Shown: positions 45,017 through 56,445 of the stretch, in pieces
Position numbering within the stretch: position 1 is the first letter of the stretch
Layout: each line of letters begins with the position of its first letter
Assembly (NCBI GenBank): GCA_036023115.1
Contig: JAYKKT010000090.1
Location: 36,417,501-36,481,500, forward strand
DNA: 64,000 bases
Source: Brasenia schreberi
Lineage: Eukaryota > Streptophyta > Magnoliopsida > Nymphaeales > Cabombaceae
Direction: 5' to 3'
The notes under the pieces: model-generated
Databases searched by the model: none
What the model was told of the DNA's origin: nothing
Seen by the model: only the letters and a program-made list of their open reading frames with translations
Program-made: the position numbers and the translations under genes

Positions 45017-47700
45017 CCTTTTAACTGCAAGATGGTCTCTATAATTCTTTTACAGTGGAAACAATTAATTTTCTTGCTATTGATGGGAAAAGAAGGAAAC
45101 TTCCAAAAAAGACTTGATTTTTTTGTGCGAGGCATTCATAGAATGTGGTCATCTGGCAAAGTGGCAGTAACTTCATTACTGTCTTCATTCTTGAGCTTCA
45201 AACCGCACTCGTTTTTCATGAAGGAACGTTTTGTACATATAATTCTATATGGTGTGCATTTCACATATGCAAGTCTGTAATGAAATAGTTGTTCATGTAT
45301 GTTTAAGTTTGATGTCATTTAGTTGTGTTTAATTATCAACGAACATATATATACATAATACACATATATAACATGTCCTACCTGACCTGAAAACTGGAAC
45401 CTCTGAATTAGACTTGGTCCTTCTGGTTCCCTCAGTTCAGTTACGGTTCCTCCTTCCATGGAACCAGAACTGATGGTTCCAAACCATAACCGAAACAAAC
45501 CTGATTCTTGTTCATGGTTTCAGGCAAACCGGGACTGGATGTTTTTAACTGCGCTCCAGTTTACATGTCTAGACGCACAAGCACACACACACACACATTC
45601 ATATATATATATATATATATATATAAATATATATACTCATTAAGATATATGGACATTTCTTGTGAAGCTGCTCTACAAAATATTAGATAGTAAACTTTCA
45701 AAACCGAAGAGAAGCACGCCCCTAGGAAAATGTAAGCTTGTTTTTTAAGCTAGGTGCTTATTCTCGAAGGAGGACCTACCCTTATAGTCAGTCAAGTTTC
45801 AGTTCTCTTTCACTTTAATTTGCACCTCATTAGCAAATATGATATACCCGACGTACGTGGTTCAGCGAGCTCTGCTTCGCGGAAAAACCTCACGTCCCTT
45901 TGTCTCTCTCGTTTTATTTAAGCCTACATTTTGCATGTTTATGGTGGAAATAGATCCAAATATAAATAAATCATAACAAATTATAGATAACTACGATTTA
46001 TTTGGTAAGATAATGATGGATAAAATGTTTGTTAGATCAACAAATTATCTTCTAAATAAATCATAACAAATTTAAAGATAATAACAATTTAGTTTTCAGA
46101 GGCATCGTAGTATGTTTTCTTGATTTCTTGCTGGCAAGTTGGGTTAGGCAGAGAGCTAGCTGGCAGATCTGGCCGGTTTCCAGTAAACTGGGGCCTGACC
46201 GTTTCAAACTGGTGGTGTCAGTTCCGCCAAAACCTGGAACCTGAATGGAACCGCTGCCCCTCCAGGTCTAAGATCGGTTCCCCCTGTTCCTAGTGTAGTT
46301 TTAAGCCGGTTCTGGTCTTGGTTTGGTTCTGGTTTCATTTCAAAATTTCATGAAAGAAGGTGTGATTTTAATGGGGGAAAAGAAAACATGAAACCACTAG
46401 TTAGCTATTCAATTATAGTTGCGGTCCCTGGATAGGTGGAACCAGAACCAAACCACTGGGGTTCCCATTTTGGATTTGGTTCTTGTTCTGCTTCCTGTTC
46501 CAGGCGGTTCCTGGAGTAGTTCAGGTCCAACTCAACCCGTCGTAACGGATCCGAAATAAGCCATCTCTACCTTCACCCAACCTCATGGCTAGCCCAGCCT
46601 TAGATGTGATCAAGAATACATTTGGACACTTGTTGAAGGTTGTAAAAGTATGCGAGTGGCCCGATCCCCCCAAATGTAAAGGCCCAGACCAGTTCAAGGC
46701 ATCCGCAAAACATTTCTTGAATTAAAATTTTCAAAATGTCTGCTTATGAATTCAGTAAATTTCATCATCATAGATAAACTCCACAGTTTTAACAAAGTTT
46801 TTCTTTTCTTTTCCTTTTTTTTTCAAAAGAAAGGCCGAAACCTAATATACCACACGCACATGCACATCCAATACTTCATTGGGAGTATCAATTTATTGAC
46901 CCGAACCCAACTCTTGCAATCAAATGTTCTCTGGATTTCAGCGTGCATTTGTGTGGTACAGATCATTAGTTTGGATATGGGCCGATTCCATCCAACCTCT
47001 AACATTTATTCTACAATGGAGGTGACAAATTGGGTCCACTGGTCCGATCATTTCAGGTCCAGATCAAAACTATGTTGACCCAGACTGAACTCGAATTTTT
47101 TGTTCGTGTACATTTTGAAGACTCAGACACAACCCAGGTCAACGAGATTTGCGTTAATTTGGTAGTATGTGAATCAAAGGTTAATACCTAGATACAATTA
47201 TGGCTTAGACTTTGCCATTAGCGTTCCCAGATCTAATTCCATTGTAGCACACTTGGTCAAGCATCAAAGCTTTAAAGAGGTTGGATCAATTAAAGAGGTT
47301 GGATTGATCCAACCTCTTTAAAGTATAGTAATGATAGTATTAATAATAATTACATATTATAAGTATAATAATGATAGTATTAATGAAAATAAATAATATA
47401 TTAATATAATGATAGTATTAATTAATATAATATCATGTTATAAGTATAACATTTATTAGAATATTAGATTATATTACTAATATTGTAAGAGTATAATATT
47501 ATTCATGATATTAATAAAATACAATAAGAATAAGAATATACTATACAATTATAATAAGATATAACTTTTCTAAGTCACGGAAATCCTTGCCGCGTAGGAT
47601 TTTTCGAATGTAGAAACTTGAATAGCTGAAATTCTCTGACGTTATCTACAAGCCCCTTTTTGTAATATCTAGAAATTTAGATCGCTGAAATTTTTCAACG
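45017..47700. other. 3' flank of the HVA22-like gene and intergenic repeats
   Basis: 45017-45300 is probably 3' UTR. GGTTC/GAACC-rich tracts lie at 45375-45545 and 46150-46530, a (CA)n(TA)n tract at 45585-45625, and an AT-rich block at 47320-47560 where AATGATAGTATTAAT recurs three times. No gene. Confidence 0.55.
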
Positions 47701-47723
47701 TTATCTACAATGCCCCTGCTTTG

Positions 47724-47730
47724 TATAAAA
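47724..47730 (+). promoter_or_regulatory. Candidate TATA box for the small acidic-protein gene
   Basis: TATAAAA followed 30-40 bases later by GCCGTCGAGAGAGTAG. It lies 870 bases before the ORF; a 5' UTR intron ending at the AG of 48569-48570 would connect them. This connection is inference. Confidence 0.35.
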
Positions 47731-48144
47731 GAAAGATAATTCTATGGAAAGCCGTCGAGAGAGTAGTCTCTCTGTGTGTGTGTGTGCCGGTGCATGTGAT
47801 TCAACAAGGAAACAAAGCAGCAGTTCGTATCACCCGTTTGTACGTGAAATTTATGTTGGCTACTGAGTCACATATCTTTGGTTTTCTATTATGCTATTTG
47901 CCTTGTCAATTTGCAGTTCCATAATACATCATGCATATTATTCTTTGCATATTTCTGCTATGAGATTACATAAGAATTTCATGTTACGTTGAGTACTTGC
48001 AAATTGGTGGTTCGACTTTGCATAGTTCATGTTGAGTCTAATGAGTTTCTTGGTTGTGATTATTATTTATTTCATCTTTTCCACCATTTAAAGTTCGAGT
48101 TTTGAGTTTTATGGTGTCGTTTAGATTACATTTGGGTGTTTTGC

Positions 48145-48264
48145 CGTTTTAAGTAATGATCTAGTTTATATTGAGTTAACTGCTAACATAACACATGATA
48201 GGGCTATATGGAAACAAAGAATCTATGTAGCCGACCCCATCTAGTATGAGAAAAGACTTACTGA
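48145..48264 (+). mobile_element. RTE-type LINE 3'-end fragment
   Basis: AATGATCTAGTTTATATTGA, AACACATGATAGGGCTAT, GTAGCCGACCCCATCTAGTA and GAGAAAAGACTTA match the ends of the LINE copies at 28.8 and 35.6 kb. Confidence 0.8.
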
Positions 48265-48597
48265 GTCTCGGTTTTGCTTTCTCACTTTGCTTATTGATAA
48301 TAGAAGTGTCTTGTTAAGCTTCATAATAGATATTATTTAGAGACCTCACATCTGTTTTATATACAGTATACAAATTTTCTATATAATAAACATTAATTTA
48401 GTGAACTTATTGTCTATCTATTATATCATATCATATATAAACATTACATACTAGTATGGTAAGTTTGTGAAAGCATTTTTTATCTGCCTTTCGTTTATAT
48501 TTATATGAGTAGTATCTTGAGATGTGAGTAATATATATCTCGCTTACAGTACTCACATAATTAATTACAGGATACTTTGAGATCATTGTTCGCTGCC

Positions 48598-48828
48598 ATG
48601 GCCTCCAAAACTGTGACATGCCTTTTGTTTCTCATGCTATTGATTTCACGCGTTGGGAGCAAAGAATGGCGTAGCAATCCTGCATGTGATGGTGGTGATT
48701 GTGACTATTTAGATGAAGATGATGACTTTTATGACGATGGTTCCATGTCTGATACCGATGACTTCCCTGAAGAAGACTATGATGACTATGTAGCATCTAA
48801 CAGGGATGATCAAGATATATACGATTGA
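48598..48828 (+). CDS. Candidate small secreted Asp-rich protein, family not recognised
   Basis: ATG in the plant-like context GCCATGGCC opens 76 codons. Residues 1-21 (TCLLFLMLLISRVGS core) look like a signal peptide. The mature part is extremely acidic: 19 Asp and 4 Glu in about 55 residues, with two Cys (NPACDGGDCDYLDE) and several Tyr next to Asp (DYLDE, FYDD, DYDDYV, IYD), the context tyrosylprotein sulfotransferases prefer. A TTACAG acceptor sits 27 bases upstream, consistent with a 5' UTR intron. I know no family with this sequence; secreted peptide precursor or calcium-binding wall protein are guesses. A chance ORF cannot be excluded. Confidence 0.55.
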   Translation: MASKTVTCLLFLMLLISRVGSKEWRSNPACDGGDCDYLDEDDDFYDDGSMSDTDDFPEEDYDDYVASNRDDQDIYD

Positions 48829-49519
48829 TTGGAGCAGATCTACATCGGTTCGTTTCCTGAGGTCCGGATGGAAAAGCATTTTTTTATTTTTTTACCTTTT
48901 TTTGTTATTTTTTTTACTTTAGTTTTATTTAGTCTTACTTTTGTGGCTTTTTTCTTGTCAAATTTAGGAAAATATGTATACGTTACATTTGATTCTTAAG
49001 TTCTTTTTTTTTTTGGTATAATAGGGGGACCATTTATCGGTAAAGAAATTTGGGTTACATTAATTTTGACTCCCAAGTTCTTTTTTTTTTTGTATAATGG
49101 GGAGACCAAAACCAAATGACCTTCAACGTTTAGTGAGTGGTGATTAGTAAAAGTAGAACCAAGTAGCCCAAACAAGACTGAATCTCATGTGACCTTTGAC
49201 ACATTTGGCCTTTCACTCTTTTGAAAGAGACATATCTGACCTTTGACTTGATCAAGAAGATTAGGTTTCATCCACATTAATAAAATCAATAACGATAGCG
49301 AGCGGCGAACCAAGTAGACCAAACAAGGCTGTTCGGTCAGGACCCATCTATCGAACCAAACCAGGCAATGGACAATGGTGGGGAAGTCCAAGTTTGAGAT
49401 TAATTAGTTGTATGCATAGATAAATATGCATTCGGTGTGTATTATGTGGAAAGGGCAGGCCCAGTATAGAGCAAACTTGCATATTTGAGATTAATTAGTT
49501 GTTCGGGGGACCCATTTAA
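48829..49519. other. 3' flank of the acidic-protein ORF, no gene
   Basis: T-rich runs at 48880-48920, 49003-49015 and 49080-49092. The latter two lie in a local repeat (GACTCCCAAGTTCTTTTTTT against TTGATTCTTAAGTTCTTTTT). Confidence 0.5.
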
Positions 49520-49687
49520 GCAGTTTGTCCGGCGTTTGATTGGCTAGACACTAGGAGGCTGAAGATCCTCTTCTGTCTTCGTAAGAGAAGTGGCTGGGAT
49601 TGTGCAGTTTGTCCTGCGTTTGACTGGCTAGACATTAGGAGGCCGAAGATCCTCTACCGTGTTCCTAAGAGAAGTGCCTGGACCTGT
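49520..49687. repeat. 84-bp tandem duplication
   Basis: GCAGTTTGTCC, TTGGCTAGACACTAGGAGGC and GAAGATCCTCTTC recur 84 bases later with about 10% difference. Confidence 0.85.
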
Positions 49688-49944
49688 TGTTCACCCTCTT
49701 ACGCCTACACATGAACCGAAAAACCGAAACGTAAGAGACCTACAAAGTACCCCCCCGCTGGATTTCCACCCAAAGTATGTGGTGGTTTATCTGTGTATCT
49801 GACACGAGCAAAAAATGAATGGCGCACATGTAACCCAGAACCCGAAATTGTGAACTCTAGGGTGTTTAATACAAGGTTTTATCAAAAGTGGATCTTAATT
49901 TTTTATGCTTATAATTTCAAGCTTTGTTGGTATCAAAAGTGGAT

Positions 49945-50376
49945 CTCAACAACAACAATAACTAAGTCTTTTCCCATACTAGATGGGGTTGGCTACATGA
50001 ATTCTTTGTTTCCTCATAGCCCTATTATAATTTGTAGAATCCACGATAAATAAGTCCGACAAAGTTTTACGCTAGCTATCAGAAGTCTAAAACAACCATC
50101 CTCCTTTATTTGAGTTGGGACGGGCTATGCAAGAGTGATCCTTTACATGGGCAAAAAAAGAATCCATGTAGCGTAAAACTTCCCATACTAGATCCTAGAC
50201 GGGGGTTAGCTACATGGATTCTTTGTTTCCACATAGCCCTATTATAATTTGTAGAATCCACGATAAATAAGTTCGACAAAGTTTTACGCTAGCTATAAGA
50301 AGTCTAAAACAACCATCCTCCTTTATTCGAGTTGGGATGGACAAAAAAGGAATCCATGTAGCGTAAAACTTCCCAC
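49945..50376. repeat. Duplicated foldback unit derived from LINE-tail-like sequence
   Basis: A ~220-bp unit (GGCTACATGAATTCTTTG, CCCTATTATAATTTGTAGAA, AGTTTTACGCTAGCTAT, CAACCATCCTCCTTTATT) occurs twice, at about 49973-50192 and 50193-50376. In each, GCTACATGGATTCTTTG-like and AAAGAATCCATGTAGC are inverted, as are GTTTTACGCTA and TAGCGTAAAAC, so each unit can fold back on itself. The left edge is a LINE tail (AACAACAACAATAACTAAG). Confidence 0.75.
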
Positions 50377-51099
50377 TAAGGGCTTCACATGATGTCACGG
50401 AGCCAATTTTGGGTTAGAATCTCTTTCTCTGCCTCTCCTCCACACCGCACACCATAGCAACTAGAATGAGCTCCTCTTGGCGCCTTCTTTTCTCCACACA
50501 CACACACACACACAATGCCTTCACATACGTGTTGCCGGGTTTCCAAGAAGAAGTATAAATCTCCTTAGATGCTAGAGAGACTGATGACACAATTGCTCAA
50601 TGCAAACAATGCCTTCTTCGTCTAGTTATAGAAGTCCATGGTGTATAGCTTTCATACTTGAGTCATTGTACACAAGTTGTAGTAGGTCTCTTGCATTGTT
50701 GTTTCACTTTACACGAAAATCAAAGCATTAATACAATTTATAAATCAGATAGGAAAATATAGTTTATCGTAATTATAATTACAAACCCAATTCCAATAAA
50801 CCTTAATACCACGAATCAAGCACACCCCTAAGGCCATGCAAAAGATTGGGACATCTGTGCACGGACGTCCTTCAATGTTCCAGAAATCAAACGGACAGGG
50901 AGAGGCACAACTGTGAAGTTCTGAAGAGATGAATCTCGGCCCTACCTAACCAAATCGGATCCAATGTGTTTTGGATCAAGTAAGAGATGGACCCGTTACA
51001 TTCCCTAATAAAGAGCTGCCACCGTCGCTCGTCAGTTTCCCCGCTGCACAAGCAAAGCAAAGGCGAGCGGACAACGGAAGAAGACGACGGAGGTCAGCC
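50377..51099. other. Upstream region of the RPT1-like copy
   Basis: No gene. From about 50985 the sequence becomes GC-richer with GACGGAGG-type words, probably the former 5' UTR of the RPT1 gene. Confidence 0.5.
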
Positions 51100-52559
51100 A
51101 TGGCGCCCGAACCAGAGGAAGAAATCAACGAGAAGAATCCTCGTCCGCTCGACGAGGATGACATCGCGCTCCTCAAAACCTACGTGAGTTTGCTTTTCTT
51201 CTCTCTCCTCGCTTTCCGCTTTTTCGTTTAGGGCGTCCATCCTATTCTGGGTTAAGGAGAATCGACGAAGTTGACTATCGAACAATGCGCACACCTTTTC
51301 TTCCATCCTATAAGCTTGCAATTTACACAAATCTTTTTCTGATCTTTTCGTGGAGATTTAGGTCCGGTGTTTTCATCTTGCTTTGATTTGGGTGAATGTT
51401 GGTATGTAAGATTGTTGTATATGGGCTATTTGAGAGTGTTATGTTCGGATCCATGAAACGTCGTGTTCACATTTTCTGTCTTGCTTATTCGTTTGTTATA
51501 TTTTCCTCGTCAGAAACCGGAAGAAAGAAAACTTTTTAGTTTGTTCATGTGATGAAATTTGGGTCTTTTAAGTTCATAGTGAATCCTTGCTTTCATTTTG
51601 TTTGCTTGTCATACTTGACTAGCTTAAATGTACAGCTAGTTGGGAATGCTATGCAATGCTTTTTTTCTTTCTTTCCTGTTATATGCCCATTTGTTTTCTG
51701 TCATTTTGTTTTTTGTGAAATTTTTAGATGACCTGAAAAGTTATCCTCTGGATCCTTCCTTCGCTGACGTTGGATTTATTATTCTTTCTTGTTTCTTGTT
51801 ACACGTACGTTTAACACTCTTAGAGAATTCCTGTGGAGTTGCGGTTTAGTTTCTTCAGTTCAGTGGTTCTTTTGTTGGTGAAGTCTTTCCTTTACATATT
51901 ATTTGCATTCTTCTGGGTGCAGGGTCTTGGACCATATTCTAACAGCATCAAGAGAGTGGAGAAGGATATTAAAGAGATGGCAAAGAAAGTCAATGATTTG
52001 TGCGGTAAGAGTTAATTTCATACTTTGCAAGTGTTTCATTCTGGTCTAGTGTGATCACTTAGTGGTTCTTTGTATTTATTAATTTCAATTTGCTGGATTA
52101 TGCCCAATAGCTTCCCATGGAACAGTGGCTCCAGATTTTACGTCATCAAGTGCTTGACATTCACTGATTTCTAGGCCGTCACTGTAGGCTTGAGTTTTGA
52201 TATGACTACGTGGCTTTTGGTCCGGTTGATTTTGTCTATTGTCCATTTTTCAGTTATCCTTCTCCCATACATTTTCATGAAGATCTTCACTACCTTGATG
52301 CAGCCTCTTCAGGTGAATATAATTTTTTTTTTTTGTAGAATTTGTTCAAAATGTTTTAATATTTGTAGGAATTGCTAACTATGGCTATTTATTGAACAGG
52401 TGGCAAGGTGTACAAAGATTATAAATCCAAACTCTGAAGATGCCAAATATGTTATCAATGTGAAGCAGATTGCAAAGGTGCTTCATGTTGTTAACTATCG
52501 TTCCATTTTCCCCTTATCTATCAGATAGTTATTTGTTTGAAGATGGACGCTCACTTGTT

Positions 52560-52675
52560 GATGAAGATATCACTTGCCTACGTTGCACGGGTGCGGGTGC
52601 ACAAGTACTGCAGTGGGAATACGGGTATGGCAGGTACGAAATTTTTTAAAAATTAGTAATGAGTATCACACGCCA

Positions 52676-52728
<53 letters not shown>

Positions 52729-53930
52729 TAAATCTCACACAATAAAATATTACTAGATAACATAAAAATTAAAACATATAAATTTTAACATAAAACATAA
52801 AAAAGAAACTTGTATTCCCTCCTACTTTTTTTACTTTACTTAACATAAAAATTAAAACATATAAAATATAATCACTTGTATTCCCTTTAGGTACAACTAA
52901 TCACATTTTTAGCTATTTTAGTTACATATTTGTAACTATTTTCTCCATGATTAATTATTAATAACAATATAAAATATATTTTTTACATAACAAAACATTA
53001 TAAACATTATAATATTAATATTTTAAAGTCAAATATCTTATTAATGTCAAGTAATTTATTAGTAAAATTTAAATAAATGAGTAAATTAATTCATTTTAAA
53101 AGATTGATATTAAATTTTTACATATAAGTTACATGTGTGTGCCTCAAGTACTAAAAAATGCAAACTGTAAACAACTCTTAAATTTGTACTTCTATTTTTC
53201 TTTTAAATGTCGTTTCCTATTCTCTCTCCCATTTCGTTTTCCCCGTAGGCCTCTACCTTTTCTTATTTTCCTCTTTCTCTCCATTTTCGTTTTCCTCGTC
53301 TGCCTGCTCTTTTCGTTTCTCTCTTCTCTCCCATTTCATTTTCCTCACCTCTTCCATCTTTCTATACAACCACATTTTCGTTTCTTTCCTAGCGTGGCCT
53401 CCTGCATTTTCGTTTTCCTCTTTCTCTCCCATTTCATTTTTCCTCCTGCCTCTTCCTTCTTTCTATACAAATCGGCGGCCATGGCGTGGCTAGAGCCAAA
53501 CAATGGCTAGGAGAGCAGACGAACGGAGGTGGTGATGGACGAGTGTTATCGAAAAGCTTCATCGAGGGCTTTGTGCGGTGGAATGACCGAAAACGGCAGC
53601 CATGGCGGTGATGGCCACGAGCCAAACAGTGGCTAGGAGCGACGAATGGAGGTGATAACGACTGGGTGTCATCGGAAAAGCCTCGTCGGAGGGCTCTACG
53701 CGAGGGGAAACGGCCCAGGGAAACGGGAGATGCCGTGCGTAACGGCAAGCGATGCCGTACCCAAGCTGCACCGTAGCCGTACCCAGCCGAACCTGAGCCG
53801 CACCCAAGCTCTAAATTCAAAAAAAAGTTGGGTGCGTACCCTGGTACGTGCAATGCGTACCCAGCACGTACCGTACTGGTACTCCTCCCGCAGGAGGAGT
53901 ACCCATGCTTCAGAGTCAGACTTGCTGATC
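52560..53930. repeat. Probable insertion in RPT1 intron, with 120-bp tandem duplication
   Basis: Within 52478-54035: an edge rich in GTGCGGGTGC/GGTACG words, (TAA)n at 52684-52725, a long AT-rich part, a CTCTCCCATTTC/TTTTCCTC repeat at 53220-53460, then a GC-rich stretch in which GGCGGCCATGGCG ... GAGCCAAACAATGGCTAGGA occurs twice (about 53472-53590 and 53594-53705), and an edge full of GTACCC/GGTACG words. Matching word use at the two edges suggests one inserted element. Identity unknown. Confidence 0.5.
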
Positions 53931-56388
53931 AATTATTTTATATGCTGTGTAAAATGCCAATGAGTTGTCAAAATTGTTGGTTTTCTTTTCTTTTTGAAGT
54001 TGGGCTTAATATACCTTCTGCTTTGTTGATGACAGTTTGTTGTTGGGCTAGGTGACAAAGTTTCCCCCACTGACATAGAGGAAGGGATGCGTGTTGGGTA
54101 TGTTTCAATCAGTAATTTTGATGCCAACATATTACCCATAAAAGAAGAGGAACTTTATTGCTATATTGTCTGCTTTTTTGTTTGATCTTCATTTTAACAT
54201 TGCAGGGTTGATAGAAACAAATATCAGATTCAGATTCCTTTGCCTCAAAAATTGATCCAAGTGTTACCATGATGACAGTTGAAGAGAAGCCAGATGTGAC
54301 ATATAATGATGTTGGTGGGTGTAAGGAGCAAATTGAAAAGATGCGAGAAGTAAGTCATTGAAATTTTCCCATAGTTTACATTATAATAAAGGAAATAAGT
54401 CCTGTGGCACTAAATTTTTAATTTCCCTGCAAGGTTGTTGAACTTCCTATGCTTCATCCAGAGAAATTTGTCAAGCTTGGAATTGATCCTCCGAAGGGTG
54501 TTCTTTGTTATGGTCCACCAGGAACTGGCAAGACACTTTTAGCCAGGGCTGTGGCTAATAGGACTGATGCTTGTTTTATAAGGGTTATTGGAAGCGAGCT
54601 AGTTCAGAAATATGTTGGTGAGGGAGCTCGGATGGTTCGTGAACTATTTCAGGTAAATACCTAAGACCCGTGTTGATCATTGTTTCCATGACATGGCATC
54701 ATTTGACTAAAATATTTATCTCCTGTAGATGGCTCGATCCAAGAAAGCATGCATTGTGTTTTTTGATGAAGTGGATGCTATTGGTGGTGCTCGATTTGAC
54801 GATGGTGTAGGTGGAGACAATGAAGTTCAGCGTACAATGCTTGAAATTGTTAATCAGCTTGATGGGTTTGATCTGAAAGCACCTAAACAACAACTGGAAG
54901 AGGCTAACATGCCTCCCTGAAAGTGCGCTTTAGAAGTGAGAAGCGAGTTGCTTCACGTGTGGAAAAGCACGCATCCACTACTTACCCTCATGATTCTTCT
55001 ATTATGATTCTCATAATTTGGTATGGGACTTTTTGACATCTTTTTCATTTTTCAAGTTTTCTATTTTGCTTTTGAATTACTCCATATTTGCTCCTATTTG
55101 ATTCTATCTCTTCTGACTAAACAACTGAATTGATCCTCATGTCACTTCCATTTCAATTTCTATGTCCCTCCCATATTCCTTGCTTCCCACTTGCTCTTAT
55201 TTTCATGACATTTTACTTCTCTCTTTGGCTTCCTGCATCAATTTCGATAACCGGTAACCTTTGAATCAATAGTTTTTGCATCAGAACTTGGGAGATGAAC
55301 AGGAAAATTTCTTAGGTCTAGACATGCCTCTGCGTCTTCTGCTGCATGTCATGATGAACATGTCTAGTTGATAAGATTGAGCAAAAATCATGTGCAGCCT
55401 TACAACCTTTTCTAGGTCCCCAGCAAGGCAATTGTTTCCTCTCTCTCTCTCTCTTACTCTTCTACTGGGAAAAAAGTAAAGGTGCTCCACGTTCACTTTA
55501 CTGTGGTTTCTCAACTTGCATCACAATATGGACCTTCTAAAATTAAAGCAACTGGAAGTGTATAGCTCATGGTTCTTTTTACCAAAGTTTGAGCCTAAGA
55601 GCTTGATTCCAAATCACAAAATAAGTTTATGTTTGGAAATATGATTCAAAATAAGGCCGTCCATGGGTAGGGCGTCCCATCCAACCTGAACCTGGATTGT
55701 CAGGTTTTGGATATAAAATTGCTTCAGGGAAAGCGAGCTCAACTAATGTGAGGCCATGTCCTAGATGTAATTCCTTCTGGATTCATTCTGATCCTGTTGA
55801 TCTGAGTACTTTTGGTATGCTAGAACGATAAGGTCTGAATGCAACCCATGTTATCCATGTATCAATTCAACTAATGTTTGGGACTAGGCAATGATGAGAT
55901 ACTGTGGATATAACTTTACCTTAGTAATATCTTTCTGATATTTCCCTGTTCTGTCATCTATTTCAGGCCTGATACCCTAGACCCTGCACTACTTCGTCCA
56001 GGACGACTTGATCGCAAAGTTGAATTTGGATTGCCTGATCTAGAGAGTCGGACGCAGATTTTCAAAATCCACACCAGAACGATGAACTGTGAGAGGGGTA
56101 TCCGGTTTGAGCTACTTGCTCGTCTATGTCCAAATTCCACAGGTATGGGATGCATTATAACAGCTCTCTGATCTCTTGCATCTTTTGCCTCCCTGATTGT
56201 GTATGCATGTGTGTGTCTTGCGTGTGAGAACAGTAAGGACACTTAAATTTGATTCTTCCTTGAAACTCCTAGGCTTCTTCACCTACAAAATTGCTAAACC
56301 GTGCTTCGTTAAAAGGTCAAGTGAGTGTTTTAAGCTCTTAGAAAATTTCCTGTCGCTTTTTGTTTTCGCTTGTCTGATCACTCAGTTG

Positions 56389-56445
56389 GAAACTAAGAAT
56401 CCATGTAGCGATCCCACTTAGTGTGGGGAAAAAGCATAGTTACGG
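56389..56445 (+). mobile_element. LINE-tail-like remnant
   Basis: AACTAAGAATCCATGTAGCG, TCCCACTTAGTGTGGGGAAA and AGCATAGTTACGG follow the end of the RTE family in diverged form; it lies in the last intron of the RPT1 copy. Confidence 0.55.

Noticed and set aside
45032..45280. 82-residue ORF after the HVA22-like stop codon
   Set aside because: It lies in the presumed 3' UTR and has no recognisable feature.
53133..53963. ORFs of 78-139 residues on both strands
   Set aside because: They fall in pyrimidine-repeat and GC-rich duplicated sequence within an RPT1 intron and show no domain.
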